In this document: in pieces, positions 9,254 to 18,619 of the stretch
Numbering within the stretch: the stretch's first letter is position 1
How the letters are laid out: each line of letters starts with the position of its first letter
Assembly (NCBI GenBank): GCA_964631835.1
Contig: CAZWAD010000002.1
Span: forward strand, 1 to 64,000
Length of the DNA: 64,000 bases
Direction of reading: 5' to 3'
From: Bog-950 sp964631835
GTDB lineage: Bacteria > Bacteroidota > Bacteroidia > Chitinophagales > LD1
Notes under the pieces: generated by a model
Databases searched by the model: none
What the model was told of the DNA's origin: nothing
Seen by the model: only the letters and a program-made list of their open reading frames with translations
Position numbers and translations under genes: made by a program

Positions 9254-10501
9254 ATGAAAACTCTTGTCTTCTTCACTTCGTTTTATCCGTATGGAATTGG
9301 CGAAGCGTTTATCGAAAGTGAATACCCTTTTCTATCGGAAAGATTTGAGCGAATAATTATTGTTACTAATGATTTAAAAACTAAAGAGTTTAGAAAACTA
9401 CCTCCGAAAACTGGAATCATCAGGTTTCCGTATTCATCTTCTTTGTTGTACAAAATAAGAGCTGTTTTTTCCGTTACTTCAAAGATTTTTAAAGACGAAG
9501 CAATATTTATTCGCAAGAACTTGCGCTTGAGTTTATCCGGCAATGTGCTGTCAACTCTATTGGGGAGCATTGCTAAAGGTTATGAGACCCGGGATTTTGT
9601 TCTTAACAAAATTGTAAAGCAATACTCACTCAATTTCTCAGAAACTTTGTTTTATGCATATTGGATGAACGACATTGCTATAGGCCTTGCTATGCTGAAG
9701 GAAAAACTTCCGGAAGCACAAGTAATTTGTCGTGCTCATCGAGGTGATTTGTATTTCTATACCACCCCCAATAATTACCTTCCTCTCAGAACTTATTTAT
9801 TGAACAACGTCAACCGGTGCTACGTTATTTCTGAAAACGGAAGGGAACATTTAGCAGAAATTTTGGGCAAAGAAAAAGTATCGAATGTCGTAGTTTCAAG
9901 ACTGGGGACTTTTAACAAAACAAAATCGGTAAATCAAAAGAAGAGCACAGTTCCGGTTTTGGTTAGTTGTTCATCATACACAGTTCCCAAAAGAGTACCT
10001 CTGACAGCCGAAGCATTGAGTCGGATTAAAGGCATAAAACTGAAATGGCTACATTTCGGATGGGGCCCCCTAAAAGAAAAAATGGAATACGATTCCGAAA
10101 GATCACTGTCCGGAAACCAAGAAATTGAGTTTTCATTTATGGGGGCCGTACCTAATTCGGAATTGCTTCATTTTTATTCTGAAAATAAAATTGATTTGTT
10201 CATCAATGTAAGCTCATCTGAGGGCATACCCGTTTCTATTATGGAAGCCATGAGTTTTGGAATTCCTGTAATTGCCACAGCAGCAGGCGGAACAAAGGAG
10301 ATAGTCAAAGACGGGTTTAACGGATATTTGCTAAATGTAATATCAAGCCCAAAAGAAATTGCGAATACTATTACTAAATATTTTTCTCTTTCTAATTTGC
10401 AAAAGGCTGAAATGGGTATTAACGCATTCAAAATGTGGGATGAGAATTTTAATGCGGAAAAAAATTTTAGAAGTTTTATAAAGTCTCTGGACAGCCTTTA
10501 A
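9254..10501 (+). CDS. Glycosyltransferase family 4 (GT-B fold)
   Basis: A 415-residue predicted cytoplasmic sugar transferase. The C-terminal GT4 donor site is plain: SSSEGIPVSIMEAMSFGIPV (about residues 322-341), the E-x7-E pattern that binds the nucleotide-sugar, then GGTKEIVKDGFNGYLL. The N-terminal half begins KTLVFFTSFYPYGIGEAF, a normal Rossmann start. It faces the minus-strand polysaccharide operon and its stop overlaps that of the next GT4 gene by 3-4 bp, so it is transcribed separately but probably belongs to the same locus. The sugar and the linkage are unknown. A clear gap of about 155 bp separates it from the rpmF terminator. Confidence 0.88.
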   Translation: MKTLVFFTSFYPYGIGEAFIESEYPFLSERFERIIIVTNDLKTKEFRKLPPKTGIIRFPYSSSLLYKIRAVFSVTSKIFKDEAIFIRKNLRLSLSGNVLSTLLGSIAKGYETRDFVLNKIVKQYSLNFSETLFYAYWMNDIAIGLAMLKEKLPEAQVICRAHRGDLYFYTTPNNYLPLRTYLLNNVNRCYVISENGREHLAEILGKEKVSNVVVSRLGTFNKTKSVNQKKSTVPVLVSCSSYTVPKRVPLTAEALSRIKGIKLKWLHFGWGPLKEKMEYDSERSLSGNQEIEFSFMGAVPNSELLHFYSENKIDLFINVSSSEGIPVSIMEAMSFGIPVIATAAGGTKEIVKDGFNGYLLNVISSPKEIANTITKYFSLSNLQKAEMGINAFKMWDENFNAEKNFRSFIKSLDSL

Positions 10502-11622
10502 TCATCCCCTTGGTATAATTTGAGCAACTTAATAACGTATTCTTTTATATCATGTGACCTCGCTGTATGTAAAGCCGAAGTGCATGTCTGCCTGTACTTA
10601 TCTTTATTTTTAAAAAGAGAAATTATTTGGTTGGCAAATAATTGCGCATTCTGATTTTCAATCAAAATTCCATTTTCATTATTTTTTAAAATATCTCTGT
10701 TTCCCCTTCCATCAAGCGCAACAACCGGAAGACCGGCAGCCATAGCCTCAAGTAATACTAATCCAAACGGCTCGTAGGTGGCGGAATGAACGTAAACATT
10801 CGCGTTTGACAAATACTGTTCAACTGTATTTACATTTCCGGGGCAATCAATAAAATTTTGCAAACCCAATTCTTCAATTTTTCTTTTTACATCGTTCAGC
10901 AAAACACCATTGCCAAGCATTACAAGCTTTACATCCCATTTCATTTTCGTCAGTGCACTAACCACATCCACCAAAAACTGTTGATTTTTTTTGTAAACAA
11001 AACTTCCAACATTTACCATACGGATTGTATTCAGGCTTCGCTCATGATTTACTGCATTGAATCGGTGGAAATCAATTGCGTTGCTCAATAGAAAAATATT
11101 CTTTCTTAACCTCTTGGGCAGGTTCTGTTCAAAGTACTTTTTTGTATCTTCTGAAATGGCGATAAACCGGTTATTGCATTGCTGATATTTTTTTAGTAAG
11201 TGCTGCTTCTCGTAAAAATCAGTAAGCCGCCTCTTTTCAAAAATTGTGCTAACCGAAAAATTCCTGAACTGCGGCATGTTGTCGTGACAATGGGTAAAAT
11301 AGCTTACATCTGGGAAAATATTTTCCCGGGAAAGAATTTCGGCTTCGAATAAATGAGTATGAATTATATCGGGTCTAAAACCAGTGATAAGTTCATTAAG
11401 CGCTTCAATATTAACTTCCCACTTTCTAAATAATGAAGGGCGCACATATACCGGAAGATGCCGGACTTTCAATTTATTACTTAAAAAACTGAATTCATTC
11501 ACCTCATTAAATGTAAGAAGTGCGACTTCGTGCTTTTGTTTTTGTAATTCATTGCAAATATCTAAGGTAAGCCGCTCAGCGCCTCCTGTTTTAAGCGATG
11601 GAATGATGTGAATAATTCTCAC
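10498..11622 (-). CDS. Glycosyltransferase family 4 (GT-B fold)
   Basis: A 374-residue GT4. The start is GTG at 11622 and gives the family-typical RIIHIIPSLKTGGAERL. The donor-binding segment is TYEPFGLVLLEAMAAGLPVV (about residues 282-301), followed by GRGNRDILKNNENGILIEN. It is the last gene of the minus-strand polysaccharide operon; the upstream methyltransferase ends 6 bp before its start. It may add a late sugar of the repeat unit, but the specificity is unknown. Confidence 0.9.
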   Translation of the reverse strand: MRIIHIIPSLKTGGAERLTLDICNELQKQKHEVALLTFNEVNEFSFLSNKLKVRHLPVYVRPSLFRKWEVNIEALNELITGFRPDIIHTHLFEAEILSRENIFPDVSYFTHCHDNMPQFRNFSVSTIFEKRRLTDFYEKQHLLKKYQQCNNRFIAISEDTKKYFEQNLPKRLRKNIFLLSNAIDFHRFNAVNHERSLNTIRMVNVGSFVYKKNQQFLVDVVSALTKMKWDVKLVMLGNGVLLNDVKRKIEELGLQNFIDCPGNVNTVEQYLSNANVYVHSATYEPFGLVLLEAMAAGLPVVALDGRGNRDILKNNENGILIENQNAQLFANQIISLFKNKDKYRQTCTSALHTARSHDIKEYVIKLLKLYQGDD

Positions 11623-11628
11623 TGAGCG

Positions 11629-12402
11629 CTATTTACTGCAGATAAAAAAAACACTGCTTGACCATTTTGCATTCAACCGTATTTTAAAAAGCTGCCTGTA
11701 TTGAGGATAACAGTACAGAGCAGGTAATAAAGTTTGATTAACCCTGAATACCGAGGAGACCGTTTTTCTCCAGCTGCTTATTTTGTAATGCTTTAAATCA
11801 TAGAAAATAGTTTTGGGATAGTCGAAGCTATGAGATTGGGGAATAAAAATACCCCAAAAGGGTGTTGGCGTGGTCGAAATGAACGGACTAAGAAAAACAT
11901 TTACAATCCGGTGATGAGTGGTAAAAAGTAAATCAGTAATAAGATTAATAAACGCCATTGCTGCAGTAGGCATCCCTATTATTAAGATTCCGTTGGGTTT
12001 CAAAACACGTTTCATTTCTTCAAGACTTTTTTTTTCGTCAGCAACATGTTCCAGAACGTGCGAACAAAACACCACATCGAAAAAACAATCTTCAAATGGT
12101 AACTCTTCAGCTTCGGCCTTCATTATTTTCATACCAGACGTAAAATCTGTATCGTATTTACCAGCACCCTGACTCCCTGGGTTCGGGTCAATACCATAAC
12201 ATTCACAGTTCAGCTCATTTTTGGCTTTGCTCATTACATAACCTGTGCCGCAGCCAACATCAAGAAATCTGGCTTTTTCCGGTATATATTTTTTGTAGAA
12301 GCTCCATTCAGCTTCGCGTATTTTTTTTTGATTGGCATCGGCTGCCTGCTTCGGAAGCAATGGCAGATAATAAAGATTGAGGAGTACGGATTTGATACCC
12401 AT
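11629..12402 (-). CDS. Class I SAM-dependent methyltransferase
   Basis: A 257-residue protein with the SAM-binding motif I RFLDVGCGTGYVMSKAK (about residues 40-56), the acidic end of beta-2 in YGIDPNPGS, and motif IV/post regions FDVVFCSHVLEHVADEKKS and VLKPNGILIIGMP. It belongs to the Methyltransf_11-like group. Its place inside the glycosyltransferase operon suggests methylation of a sugar or glycan end, which is inferred. The spacing is 3 bp to the upstream methyltransferase and 6 bp to the downstream GT4. Confidence 0.87.
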   Translation of the reverse strand: MGIKSVLLNLYYLPLLPKQAADANQKKIREAEWSFYKKYIPEKARFLDVGCGTGYVMSKAKNELNCECYGIDPNPGSQGAGKYDTDFTSGMKIMKAEAEELPFEDCFFDVVFCSHVLEHVADEKKSLEEMKRVLKPNGILIIGMPTAAMAFINLITDLLFTTHHRIVNVFLSPFISTTPTPFWGIFIPQSHSFDYPKTIFYDLKHYKISSWRKTVSSVFRVNQTLLPALYCYPQYRQLFKIRLNAKWSSSVFFICSK

Positions 12403-12405
12403 GCG

Positions 12406-13251
12406 TCATTTAACGGCTGCAATGATGGAAGTAAAAATAATTTTCACAGGTCGAAATTGTAAAAATTTTTCACGTAGGCATAGAGGTAAGGATTCTGCAA
12501 TTTTCTCAATTATACGTACCAATAAAAATGGTAATTCGATTTTCCTCCCTTTAATAATGATATAGGCAATTACACGAGTGAACCCTGAGCCTAGGAAGAC
12601 TTTTCTTAAATCATCCGCAGAATATTCGCGGAGATGGAATCCTATGGGCTTCTCGCTGAAAAAGCGGGATACATCGTGGGGTCCAGAAATGCGGTTAGGA
12701 GTTATACAAATATAAACTCCATCCTTTTTTAAAATGCGAAAGACATTTTTGAGTTGCTCTTCGGCATCGTCCGGATGAAGGTGTTCCATCAATTGATTAC
12801 TGTATGCGACATCTGCGCTGTTGTCATCAAGAGGAATGTTGAACCCATCGAAGAGAATGATTTTTACATTATTGGGTAACGATAGGTCGTATGTTACTTC
12901 ATTTGAAACTTCGAGGGCAAAAACTTCCCGGCAGTAAACACCTGCAGCGATGGACAAACTGCAATCGCCCGCACCAATTTCCACGAAACGGTTTTTATTT
13001 TTTATGAATGGAAGAATCTGTCTGAGTTGATAATCAACCCGGCTTTGTTTTAAAGCCGGGTTTTGTTTTACAATAAGCTGCGGATGAAAAGGCAACCGTT
13101 TGAAATACTGTTGATATATTAATGGATAAAGTTCTTTTCGTTCACCAGAGGAAGCATGTCTAAGCTTGTTAGATAATTCGACTTCCACTCGATAAATTTC
13201 CTCAACTTCTTCAAAACCTAATCCCCAGTGAAGAGGTATTTTTTTTTTCAT
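12406..13251 (-). CDS. Class I SAM-dependent methyltransferase
   Basis: A 281-residue protein. Motif I is NRFVEIGAGDCSLSIAAGVY (about residues 86-105), then FALEVS, and DVAYSNQLMEHLHPDDAEE with VFRILKKDGVYICITPNR as the motif II/III equivalents. An extra N-terminal region of about 80 residues precedes the fold (YRVEVELSNKLRH, YQQYFKRLPFHPQLI), which is unusual for minimal Methyltransf_11 proteins and may bind the acceptor. It starts 1 bp after the stop of the upstream GT2, so the two are translationally coupled. The target is unknown, presumably a glycan. Confidence 0.85.
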   Translation of the reverse strand: MKKKIPLHWGLGFEEVEEIYRVEVELSNKLRHASSGERKELYPLIYQQYFKRLPFHPQLIVKQNPALKQSRVDYQLRQILPFIKNKNRFVEIGAGDCSLSIAAGVYCREVFALEVSNEVTYDLSLPNNVKIILFDGFNIPLDDNSADVAYSNQLMEHLHPDDAEEQLKNVFRILKKDGVYICITPNRISGPHDVSRFFSEKPIGFHLREYSADDLRKVFLGSGFTRVIAYIIIKGRKIELPFLLVRIIEKIAESLPLCLREKFLQFRPVKIIFTSIIAAVK

Positions 13252-13252
13252 A

Positions 13253-14164
13253 TCACTTATTGCTTTGGAAGAAAGCTTCAGGCAGAAGCCGGATGATTAA
13301 ATACAGTTTTGTTTTTGATGTTGGTGAAAATGGGTTCAGTACCAGCGATTTTATAAGATTCGGAATCATTCTGAAATATTGACGGGTATATTGATAATAT
13401 CTTGCAATTCCAAAATAGCACTGTGATAGTTTTTGATTCTTAACTTTTCGGGGGATGAATTTTTTCAAATCAGGGTTGCCGAATATAATGTGCAAAGCGA
13501 GCAGTTGGTCAGCAAACGGATTGTTGTCTTTATGTGTGGTGTTTGATTCGTGCAGATGATATAAAACTGTATGGAAGGGAACCTGAATAAAGGGGTATTT
13601 GGCACCTATCCGTGTAAAAAGTTCCGCATCTTCACTGATATGGAGATTGGGATTGAATTTGTATTGCTGTAAAATATTTGAGTGAATGCAAACTCTTGCA
13701 GGAATAATCGACTCTTCCGATAAAAGAATAAAGCAGACTGCGTTAGTATGGTTTTGAAGCGGCTCATGTTTCACTTTTGTAAGGATTCCGTTTTCGCTTC
13801 TTACCACCCCTGTAATAAAAACCCCTTCGATAAAGTTATGACGACTGATAGCATCATACAGATGCTTCAAATGGTCGTTAAAATAACAGTCATCACTGTC
13901 TAAGAAACAAATGTATTGACCTGCGGCACGAGAAATTCCATAATTTCGGGCGACACTTCGTTCGCTATTTGTCTGATATAGGTAAATTATTCTGTTGTCA
14001 TTAAAGGAAGCTACCACGTTTCTAGTGTTATCAGTTGAGCCATCATCAACAATTATTAACTCCCAGCTTATAAAAGTTTGTTCCAGAACACTCTTAATGG
14101 CTGAAGCAAGTAGTGTACCGCGATTATAGGTGGGAATTATAACGGAAAAGAAAGGATTTGGCAT
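13253..14164 (-). CDS. Glycosyltransferase family 2 (GT-A fold)
   Basis: A 303-residue inverting-type glycosyltransferase. The N-terminal nucleotide-binding region is FFSVIIPTYNRGTLLASAI and ELIIVDDGSTDNT; the metal-binding DXD-like motif is CFLDSDDCYF (about residues 91-100). There is no transmembrane domain of the processive synthases. It is followed within 1 bp by a methyltransferase. 124 bp separate it from the WecA-like gene upstream; that spacer holds no obvious terminator. Confidence 0.9.
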   Translation of the reverse strand: MPNPFFSVIIPTYNRGTLLASAIKSVLEQTFISWELIIVDDGSTDNTRNVVASFNDNRIIYLYQTNSERSVARNYGISRAAGQYICFLDSDDCYFNDHLKHLYDAISRHNFIEGVFITGVVRSENGILTKVKHEPLQNHTNAVCFILLSEESIIPARVCIHSNILQQYKFNPNLHISEDAELFTRIGAKYPFIQVPFHTVLYHLHESNTTHKDNNPFADQLLALHIIFGNPDLKKFIPRKVKNQKLSQCYFGIARYYQYTRQYFRMIPNLIKSLVLNPFSPTSKTKLYLIIRLLPEAFFQSNK

Positions 14165-14288
14165 GGGTTCTAAGCAAGTGGGGCATCATCGTGCTACTGC
14201 TCAAAAGTAAAAATGAATCGGGTAAAGATTTATATAAAACTATAAAGTTAATCAATCAAAAAAATGAAACAACAAAGCAGAATATCAA

Positions 14289-15395
14289 TTATTGTTTTTG
14301 AGATGCTGCGTGCCTGCGTTTCCCTATGTTATAAATGATTTGAAAAACAATAAACACAACGCCAAAGTATGCAAACCCCAAAAATGTAATCAAGGCATTC
14401 CACTCAATAATTTTCAACAGCAAAAACAAGACTAAGGGCAGGGAAAGAAATGAAACCAAAACCAAAGTAATTGCCACCATTACATCCGACATACCGAGAT
14501 ATACTAAGTGGTGAGTTATATGGTCCTTGCCACCGATAAATGGAGATTGTTTCCGCATCAGTCTCCTAAAAGTTACTGTGGTGGTATCAATTAGCGGAAT
14601 AATAAAAAACAGCATAGGCACTACAAACTGTCTGAGTTGGATATACCCCCCTGCATTTTCATCTTTAAAATTCCATAAGAACAAGATACTGGTTGAAGCG
14701 AGAAACACGCCCAAAAACTGACTACCTGTATCTCCCATAAAAATTTTTGAAGGATGCCAGTTGAAATATAAAAAGCCGATAAGTGCACCCAACACACCCA
14801 CCAGCATTACTAGATAATAAAACCCAAATGAAATGCCGCTGATAACAATAACTGCAATTAATCCGATAATGATACATGCAGATATTGAGGAGGAAATGCC
14901 ATCCATGTTGTCAAGCATGTTTATAGAGTTCATAAGCCCAATCACCCAAACGGCTGTAATCATAAAATCCACTGCGGGATTTCCTGTAGCGCGGATATAT
15001 ACATCAGAAACAATCAAAATAAAGGCACAAGACAACTGGGTTATAAATTTTGCAAGTGGATTGGTATTATAAGCATCATCTGCCAGCCCCAATATAAAAC
15101 CCAAACATGATGAAGCCACTATTCCTATGAGATTTTTATCAAGCAGGTAATTTGTTTCGCGGGGTAAAGTACCTATCACCGAAATAGAAATGAGAAATAC
15201 AATGAAAAATGAAATGCCTCCTATGGCTGGCTTAACATGGCTACTCCATCTGATTTGAGACTGGTCATTTTTGTTTCTCGAACCTAGGTTGAAAGATAAT
15301 GCAAGAAAAAGCCAATTGATAAGAAAGGAGAAAAAAATACTGATAGCAAAAAAAGAAAGGAAGAACGCAACTAAATATTTCTCCTCAGTAATCAT
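14289..15395 (-). CDS. WecA/MraY-family polyprenyl-phosphate sugar-1-phosphate transferase
   Basis: A 368-residue polytopic inner-membrane enzyme predicted to start repeat-unit synthesis by moving a sugar-1-phosphate (GlcNAc-1-P in WecA) onto undecaprenyl phosphate. Diagnostic motifs are NSINMLDNMDGISSSIS (about residues 160-176, the Asp-rich site) and FNWHPSKIFMGDTGSQFLG (about 215-233), plus GGKDHITHHLVYLG, matching the HIHH region of the family. About ten or eleven hydrophobic segments are present. The frame opens at TTG 15425, but ATG 15395 gives a normal N-terminus and ends the overlap with the wzc-like gene, leaving 5 bp between them. Confidence 0.88.
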   Translation of the reverse strand: MITEEKYLVAFFLSFFAISIFFSFLINWLFLALSFNLGSRNKNDQSQIRWSSHVKPAIGGISFFIVFLISISVIGTLPRETNYLLDKNLIGIVASSCLGFILGLADDAYNTNPLAKFITQLSCAFILIVSDVYIRATGNPAVDFMITAVWVIGLMNSINMLDNMDGISSSISACIIIGLIAVIVISGISFGFYYLVMLVGVLGALIGFLYFNWHPSKIFMGDTGSQFLGVFLASTSILFLWNFKDENAGGYIQLRQFVVPMLFFIIPLIDTTTVTFRRLMRKQSPFIGGKDHITHHLVYLGMSDVMVAITLVLVSFLSLPLVLFLLLKIIEWNALITFLGFAYFGVVFIVFQIIYNIGKRRHAASQKQ

Positions 15396-15400
15396 TGCAA

Positions 15401-17830
15401 CTATTGAAGTAACTTCTTTAACCAACCGGATTTTTCTTTTGTCTCTATAGTATAGTAACCACCTCCATATTGTGTGCCATAGCCATAGCCGTAACCATAA
15501 CCATAAGCATAATTCTGTCCGTAAGAATAACCATAAGCGGAAGCCCCCCGCCCATAATCGTTAATTACTATAGATAAATTCTTGATTTTACTTTCGCGTA
15601 TAATACGGTTAATACTGTAAACAAAACTTTTATTTGAAAAGTCAGCCCGTAAAACATATATGGGATAGTCGGAAAGTTTTAGCAATTCGAGCGCATCGGT
15701 TACTAGTCCAATTGGCGGTGTATCTAAAATAATATAGTCGTATTTTGTTTTAAGATATTCCAACATTTCTTTCAATTGTGACTGAAGGATAAGTTCGGAA
15801 GGGTTTGGCGGCAGGGGACCAGAGGTAATAAAACTTAAGTTAGGAGTTCCTGAATCCAAAATACAGTCATCCACTGTAGTTTGACCGCTCAATATGGTGC
15901 TCACGCCTTTATATAAGTCAACATCAAAAATTTTATTGAGACGGGGCTTGCGCATATCGAAGTCGAGTATTATCACCCGCTTATTCAAAAGGCTTAGAAT
16001 AGCTGCAATGTTAATGGATACAAAAGTTTTTCCCTCGCCCGGAATAGTGGAGGTGGTAGAAATAACTTTAGGTCCAGGCGAACTGGAGATAAACTGAAGG
16101 TTTCCTCGCACAGCCCTAAAGGCTTCTGTAATTGTAGATTTGGGGTCTTTTGTAACTACAATTTGAGACCGGGTTATTTCTTCCTTATACCGGGGGATAA
16201 CTCCAAGTAGGGGTGCAGTGGTTTTCCGTTCTACATCATCAATGGAAATAACGGTATTATGCAAAAGGTATCTGACTACAATAAAGATTAAACCAACCAT
16301 TAACCCCACAGCAAACCCGCCAAACCGAACAAAATTTTCACGTGGAGAAATGGGAGAAGCGGGTATTCTTGCTTTTTCCAGAACAACATAATCGGATACA
16401 ATTCCAGCACTTGCAATCAAGTAATTGGAAAGCTGCTGATAAAGGTTAAGAATAAACTTGTTTTTCTCCTCAGCCATTTTATCCAACCGTTCAAATTTAT
16501 TTTGCAAGCCCGGAAGCTGTTGTAAATCATATAAGTAGGTTTGGTATTCTTTTCTTAGCAAAGACAGATTTGTTTTTAATCCGTCAATAGCATTATTTAT
16601 TTTGTCGCTTAGTTTAATTTTTAAATCTTCAATTTGCTCGTCTATCAATCTGACGTTAGGATGTTGCGGGGTCGCATCTAATAAAAGCAGATTCCGTTGA
16701 ACCTGTAAATCGTTTATATGAGAGATTTCGTCATCAAAGTTTTGCTTGGTTATTCTGAAAGTTAGTGCCGGAAGATGCCCATACTCCTTATGCGCAACAA
16801 GATATGCTTTAAAGGTATTCAACAGAAAAATATCATATTCAAAATCCCGGAATTTCCCCTCATATTCAGCTAGTTTTTCTGAAACCCCCGAGAGATATTC
16901 CGAGCCTTTGTTTAAATAACCCTCCCGGATTCTCAGACTGGAAATAGAATCCTGATATTGGTCATATTCTATGCTAAAGGTATCTATCTGTCCCTTAATA
17001 AACTCGAGAATATTAATTACGCCTTCTCGTTTTCTTTCAACATCATATTTTATAAACTCATTAGCCATAGTTGAAACTATGGCTGCCGCTTTTGCAGGAT
17101 TGCGGTCTTTGAATGCAATAGCCATGGTTTTGGTCGCTAAATTTATCCCAGGCACTTCAAGTTTAGTAGCTATTTCGCTCATTACTTCTCCGCGGTTTAA
17201 AAACCTGAAGTAATAAGTGCCTGATAAATCATCAACGTTCAGGTTTTTTCTGAAGTGAATTTTCAAGGAAAAATATGGGCTTGAAATAAGTTGTCCGGTG
17301 TCTTTTGTGTAACCATAATCTTTTTCTCCCAGTGTGAAATTCAGGAAGACTTCTCCGGGCCGTATAATTTTTAAATAAATCGGTACATTTATTATGTCTT
17401 CATCTTTTACAACACCATCTACAATAAAGGGAGTTGATGTATAGAGTTCGCTATGAATAAATTTCGTTTTCCCCTCTTTATAGTACCCTATTTGTAACGG
17501 AAGACTATTTACAACACGATCTATAAGTAAGTACGATTTCATAACCTGTACCTGTTTACTTATTTCATTTGGGTCTTCTTCCACCAAAAGGTTCTCCTGA
17601 CCTAGAATTTGGGTCGTTTTCTCTGTTTTCAGCATTAAGGTAGATGATGCCTGATAGACCCTAGGTGTATAACGCAGATAAACTATTGATAAAGTAACTG
17701 AAATGAGAATGATGAAAATGACCCAAACCAGGGATTTCTTTACTACATATATAAGTAACCCCAGGTTAAAATCATCAACCGGATTGAAGGATTGTTTTTC
17801 CGCAATTTCTATGTCGTCATCTTGTTCCAA
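15401..17830 (-). CDS. Wzc-like polysaccharide co-polymerase with BY-kinase domain
   Basis: A 809-residue inner-membrane protein that in studied homologues controls chain length and export through cycles of tyrosine autophosphorylation. It carries an N-terminal Wzz domain with a first membrane segment at about residues 35-53, a long periplasmic coiled-coil region, a GNVR-like stretch (LQQLPGLQNKFERLDKMAEE), and a second membrane segment near 505-525. The kinase has Walker A STIPGEGKTFVSINIA (about 592-607), Walker A-prime VIILDFDMRKPR and Walker B YIILDTPPIG. The tail is Tyr/Gly-rich (alternating Y and G at about 770-800), the expected phosphorylation cluster. The start is TTG at 17830, overlapping the wza-like stop by 14 bp; no in-frame ATG is nearby. 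Confidence 0.93.
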   Translation of the reverse strand: MEQDDDIEIAEKQSFNPVDDFNLGLLIYVVKKSLVWVIFIILISVTLSIVYLRYTPRVYQASSTLMLKTEKTTQILGQENLLVEEDPNEISKQVQVMKSYLLIDRVVNSLPLQIGYYKEGKTKFIHSELYTSTPFIVDGVVKDEDIINVPIYLKIIRPGEVFLNFTLGEKDYGYTKDTGQLISSPYFSLKIHFRKNLNVDDLSGTYYFRFLNRGEVMSEIATKLEVPGINLATKTMAIAFKDRNPAKAAAIVSTMANEFIKYDVERKREGVINILEFIKGQIDTFSIEYDQYQDSISSLRIREGYLNKGSEYLSGVSEKLAEYEGKFRDFEYDIFLLNTFKAYLVAHKEYGHLPALTFRITKQNFDDEISHINDLQVQRNLLLLDATPQHPNVRLIDEQIEDLKIKLSDKINNAIDGLKTNLSLLRKEYQTYLYDLQQLPGLQNKFERLDKMAEEKNKFILNLYQQLSNYLIASAGIVSDYVVLEKARIPASPISPRENFVRFGGFAVGLMVGLIFIVVRYLLHNTVISIDDVERKTTAPLLGVIPRYKEEITRSQIVVTKDPKSTITEAFRAVRGNLQFISSSPGPKVISTTSTIPGEGKTFVSINIAAILSLLNKRVIILDFDMRKPRLNKIFDVDLYKGVSTILSGQTTVDDCILDSGTPNLSFITSGPLPPNPSELILQSQLKEMLEYLKTKYDYIILDTPPIGLVTDALELLKLSDYPIYVLRADFSNKSFVYSINRIIRESKIKNLSIVINDYGRGASAYGYSYGQNYAYGYGYGYGYGTQYGGGYYTIETKEKSGWLKKLLQ

Positions 17831-18578
17831 GAGCGGTTGTTAATATTATAAGAGTAGCTACTGTAGTTACTAAAGAAACATAAGGGGCAATTTGACTAAG
17901 CACATCTGCAGCCACATTTTTTCTTGTCTCTATGTAAATAATATCATTCCCCTGTATAATCAAATCAGCTTTTCTTATGCCTTCAAGGGTCGAAAGGTCA
18001 ATCACATGTACCTCAGGGTTTTTGTTGTCTCCTCTGATAATCTTCACCTTATAGGCTTTAGCCTGAAGCGGAAGTCCTCCCGTACGACCAAGAACTTCAA
18101 ATAAAGTGGTAGGTGAACGATTTAAGCTAACAACGGAACCACTGCTTCCCACAAACACAAAAGCGCGCCTATTGGCTACTTTCAGGATTACATATGGGTC
18201 GGTAAACAGTCCCGAAAATTTTTCAGCCAAAACTCTTTCCAACTCCGATTCAGTATATCCTTTTACATAAAAATCGCCTAATACCGGAAGCTTGGCAAAG
18301 CCCTCGTTATCGACTAAAAAAGAGTTGAGGCTGTTTTCACCTGGAGCGCTTCCCTCAGGTGCGCCTATTACGTCAACAAGTTTAAAGCCATCGCGGGAAT
18401 ATATTTTTATTGTAAGTTCATCGCCCGGTTGGATAATATATTGCTCAATCTGCTTTTGGGCCAATTCAAAATATTGATAGTCTTTTTGCTGAAACATTAA
18501 ACTCGGGTACAGAACCTTACAAGAGGGAAGAGAAATGATTATGCCGCAAACTAAAAGAAGTTGTATGGGGAGTTTCAT
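17817..18578 (-). CDS. Wza-like outer-membrane polysaccharide export lipoprotein
   Basis: A 253-residue export protein. The frame opens at 18683, but ATG 18578 gives a lipoprotein signal MKLPIQLLLVCGIIISLPSC with the lipidated Cys at residue 20, so this start is chosen. The Poly_export domain follows (QYIIQPGDELTIKIYSRDG, about residues 46-64), then an SLBB-like beta-grasp (FVFVGSSGSVVSLNRSPTTL). The C-terminus has a hydrophobic stretch (YVSLVTTVATLIILTTALG) consistent with the amphipathic barrel helix or a membrane anchor. It overlaps the wzc-like gene by 14 bp, the standard wza-wzc coupling. Its job is the outer-membrane portal for the polymer. Confidence 0.92.
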   Translation of the reverse strand: MKLPIQLLLVCGIIISLPSCKVLYPSLMFQQKDYQYFELAQKQIEQYIIQPGDELTIKIYSRDGFKLVDVIGAPEGSAPGENSLNSFLVDNEGFAKLPVLGDFYVKGYTESELERVLAEKFSGLFTDPYVILKVANRRAFVFVGSSGSVVSLNRSPTTLFEVLGRTGGLPLQAKAYKVKIIRGDNKNPEVHVIDLSTLEGIRKADLIIQGNDIIYIETRKNVAADVLSQIAPYVSLVTTVATLIILTTALGTR

Positions 18579-18619
18579 AAACCGATTGGCAGACAAACCT
18601 ATGAAAAAAAGGGATGGAT

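Noticed and set aside
15401..15425. Overlap of the WecA-like gene with wzc
   Set aside because: It depends on a TTG start; ATG 15395 gives a better start and a 5-bp gap.
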